64,000 nucleotides of DNA, from positions 938,443 to 1,002,442 of the forward strand of contig CM022672.1 of assembly GCA_012295275.1 (NCBI GenBank), in the 5' to 3' direction. This document shows, in pieces, positions 63,228-64,000 of this stretch. The position numbers and the translations under genes were made by a program. Source of the stretch: Chrysomallon squamiferum (taxonomy: Eukaryota; Mollusca; Gastropoda; Neomphalida; Peltospiridae). How positions within the stretch are numbered: position 1 is the first letter of the stretch; every line of letters starts with the position of its first letter. The notes beneath the pieces were generated by a model. That model worked only from the letters and a program-made list of their open reading frames with translations, was not told the DNA's origin and made no database searches.

Positions 63228-64000
63228 CTACAAAAAAAATAAAAAAATAAAAAAAAATAAATAAGAAAATTTAAAACATGATGCAGGTAATCTGGAATGA
63301 AACATATTTCTAAAACGTAAAATAAAGTTATTTTTATCGCTAATCTCAAGACTGATGGAATACTAATAAAGCTATTAAGGCACGTTCAGTATGCAATTAT
63401 TCGTTTAATTATTATTATTATGGGGATAAAATAATTTATACACGTTAGTAAGTACATTGTATATTGGATTTCTGCAGGAAGTAGAAAACAAGGTGGGCAC
63501 AGACAGTAGCTCTGAACCGTCATTACGTTGCCAGGTTATTTTTGAAGTAACCAAGCTATGAAATCACCCGGACGTAATGCACAACAGGAAAATGTACATA
63601 TCCTCCTTAACAAATACTGTTAGATTCCGTCTGTAATATCAGTGATCGCTTCTTTGAAACACTTGTCTACATCACACAAACTATATCCTAGTGTGTTAAT
63701 TAAATATTATTAAAGGCGGGGTTTTGGATGTAATGTTTATAACGTGTGTGCAGATCAGAAGATGAGAACGAACGAAAGATATTCAGATTTATGCAACAGA
63801 AATATTATATACGTACATACATATTTATAAAAAATAATAATTTAAAATATTGTAGACATATACAGAGAGATATAAACAGATATATATACACACTCACACT
63901 CAGACACACATATACATATATGCATCGATACATACACACACACCCATATATAGAAAAATACAGTACAGACATCTGCACAAAAATATGTCGGATTTTTTTT
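63228..64000. other. DUSP intron or upstream region up to window end
   Basis: AT-rich with CA-type repeats near 63890-63945; no further exon is visible. Confidence 0.5.

Overview
The window is AT-rich animal nuclear DNA. Genes are split by short introns with GT/AG borders, and the spacers are full of microsatellites, short inverted-repeat elements and local duplications. Gene content (a tandem class A GPCR cluster without introns, a modular SRCR receptor, haspin, ERGIC1, a MAP-kinase phosphatase, a secreted M4-type metallopeptidase relic) points to an invertebrate. A lophotrochozoan, probably a mollusc, is my inference. There are no bacterial operons, CRISPR arrays, rRNA genes or convincing tRNAs.

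Layout. 1-9.6 kb (+): four tandem orphan GPCR copies: a 3' end at the window edge, two intact intronless genes (4171-5118 and 6048-7016) and one wrecked copy (8728-9559). 10.9-12.8 kb (-): an M4 (thermolysin/vibriolysin-like) peptidase gene with two in-frame TAG codons and one frameshift. 14.8-27.5 kb (-): a complete 16-exon gene for a type I membrane receptor with seven SRCR domains, a mucin-like stalk and a short tyrosine-bearing tail. The exon lengths sum to 3306 nt, exactly 1102 codons. 29.3-36.0 kb (-): a complete 12-exon haspin (histone H3 Thr3) kinase gene, 2382 nt or 793 aa, with a CCAAT/NRF1/E2F-type promoter near 36.66 kb. 39-42.3 kb: transposon-like debris with ~240 bp inverted arms. 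43.9-46.8 kb (+): an inverted, exon-shuffled pseudogene copy of haspin. 49.65-55.55 kb (-): a complete 9-exon ERGIC1 gene, 861 nt or 286 aa, followed by a second copy of its promoter and first exon at 56.1-57.2 kb. 61.7-63.2 kb (-): the last three exons of a DUSP1/4-type MAP-kinase phosphatase whose 5' part lies outside the window.

The genes are functionally independent: chemosensory or orphan signalling, innate recognition or adhesion, mitosis, ER-Golgi traffic and MAPK shut-off. The unifying theme is local duplication: tandem GPCRs, repeated SRCR exon pairs with uniform intron phases, an inverted haspin copy, a doubled ERGIC1 first exon, and several satellite-like intron repeats. I see no undescribed multi-gene system. 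The most distinctive points are the paired loss of both cysteines of one disulphide in SRCR domain 4, the rearranged haspin duplicate, and two compact inverted-repeat elements.
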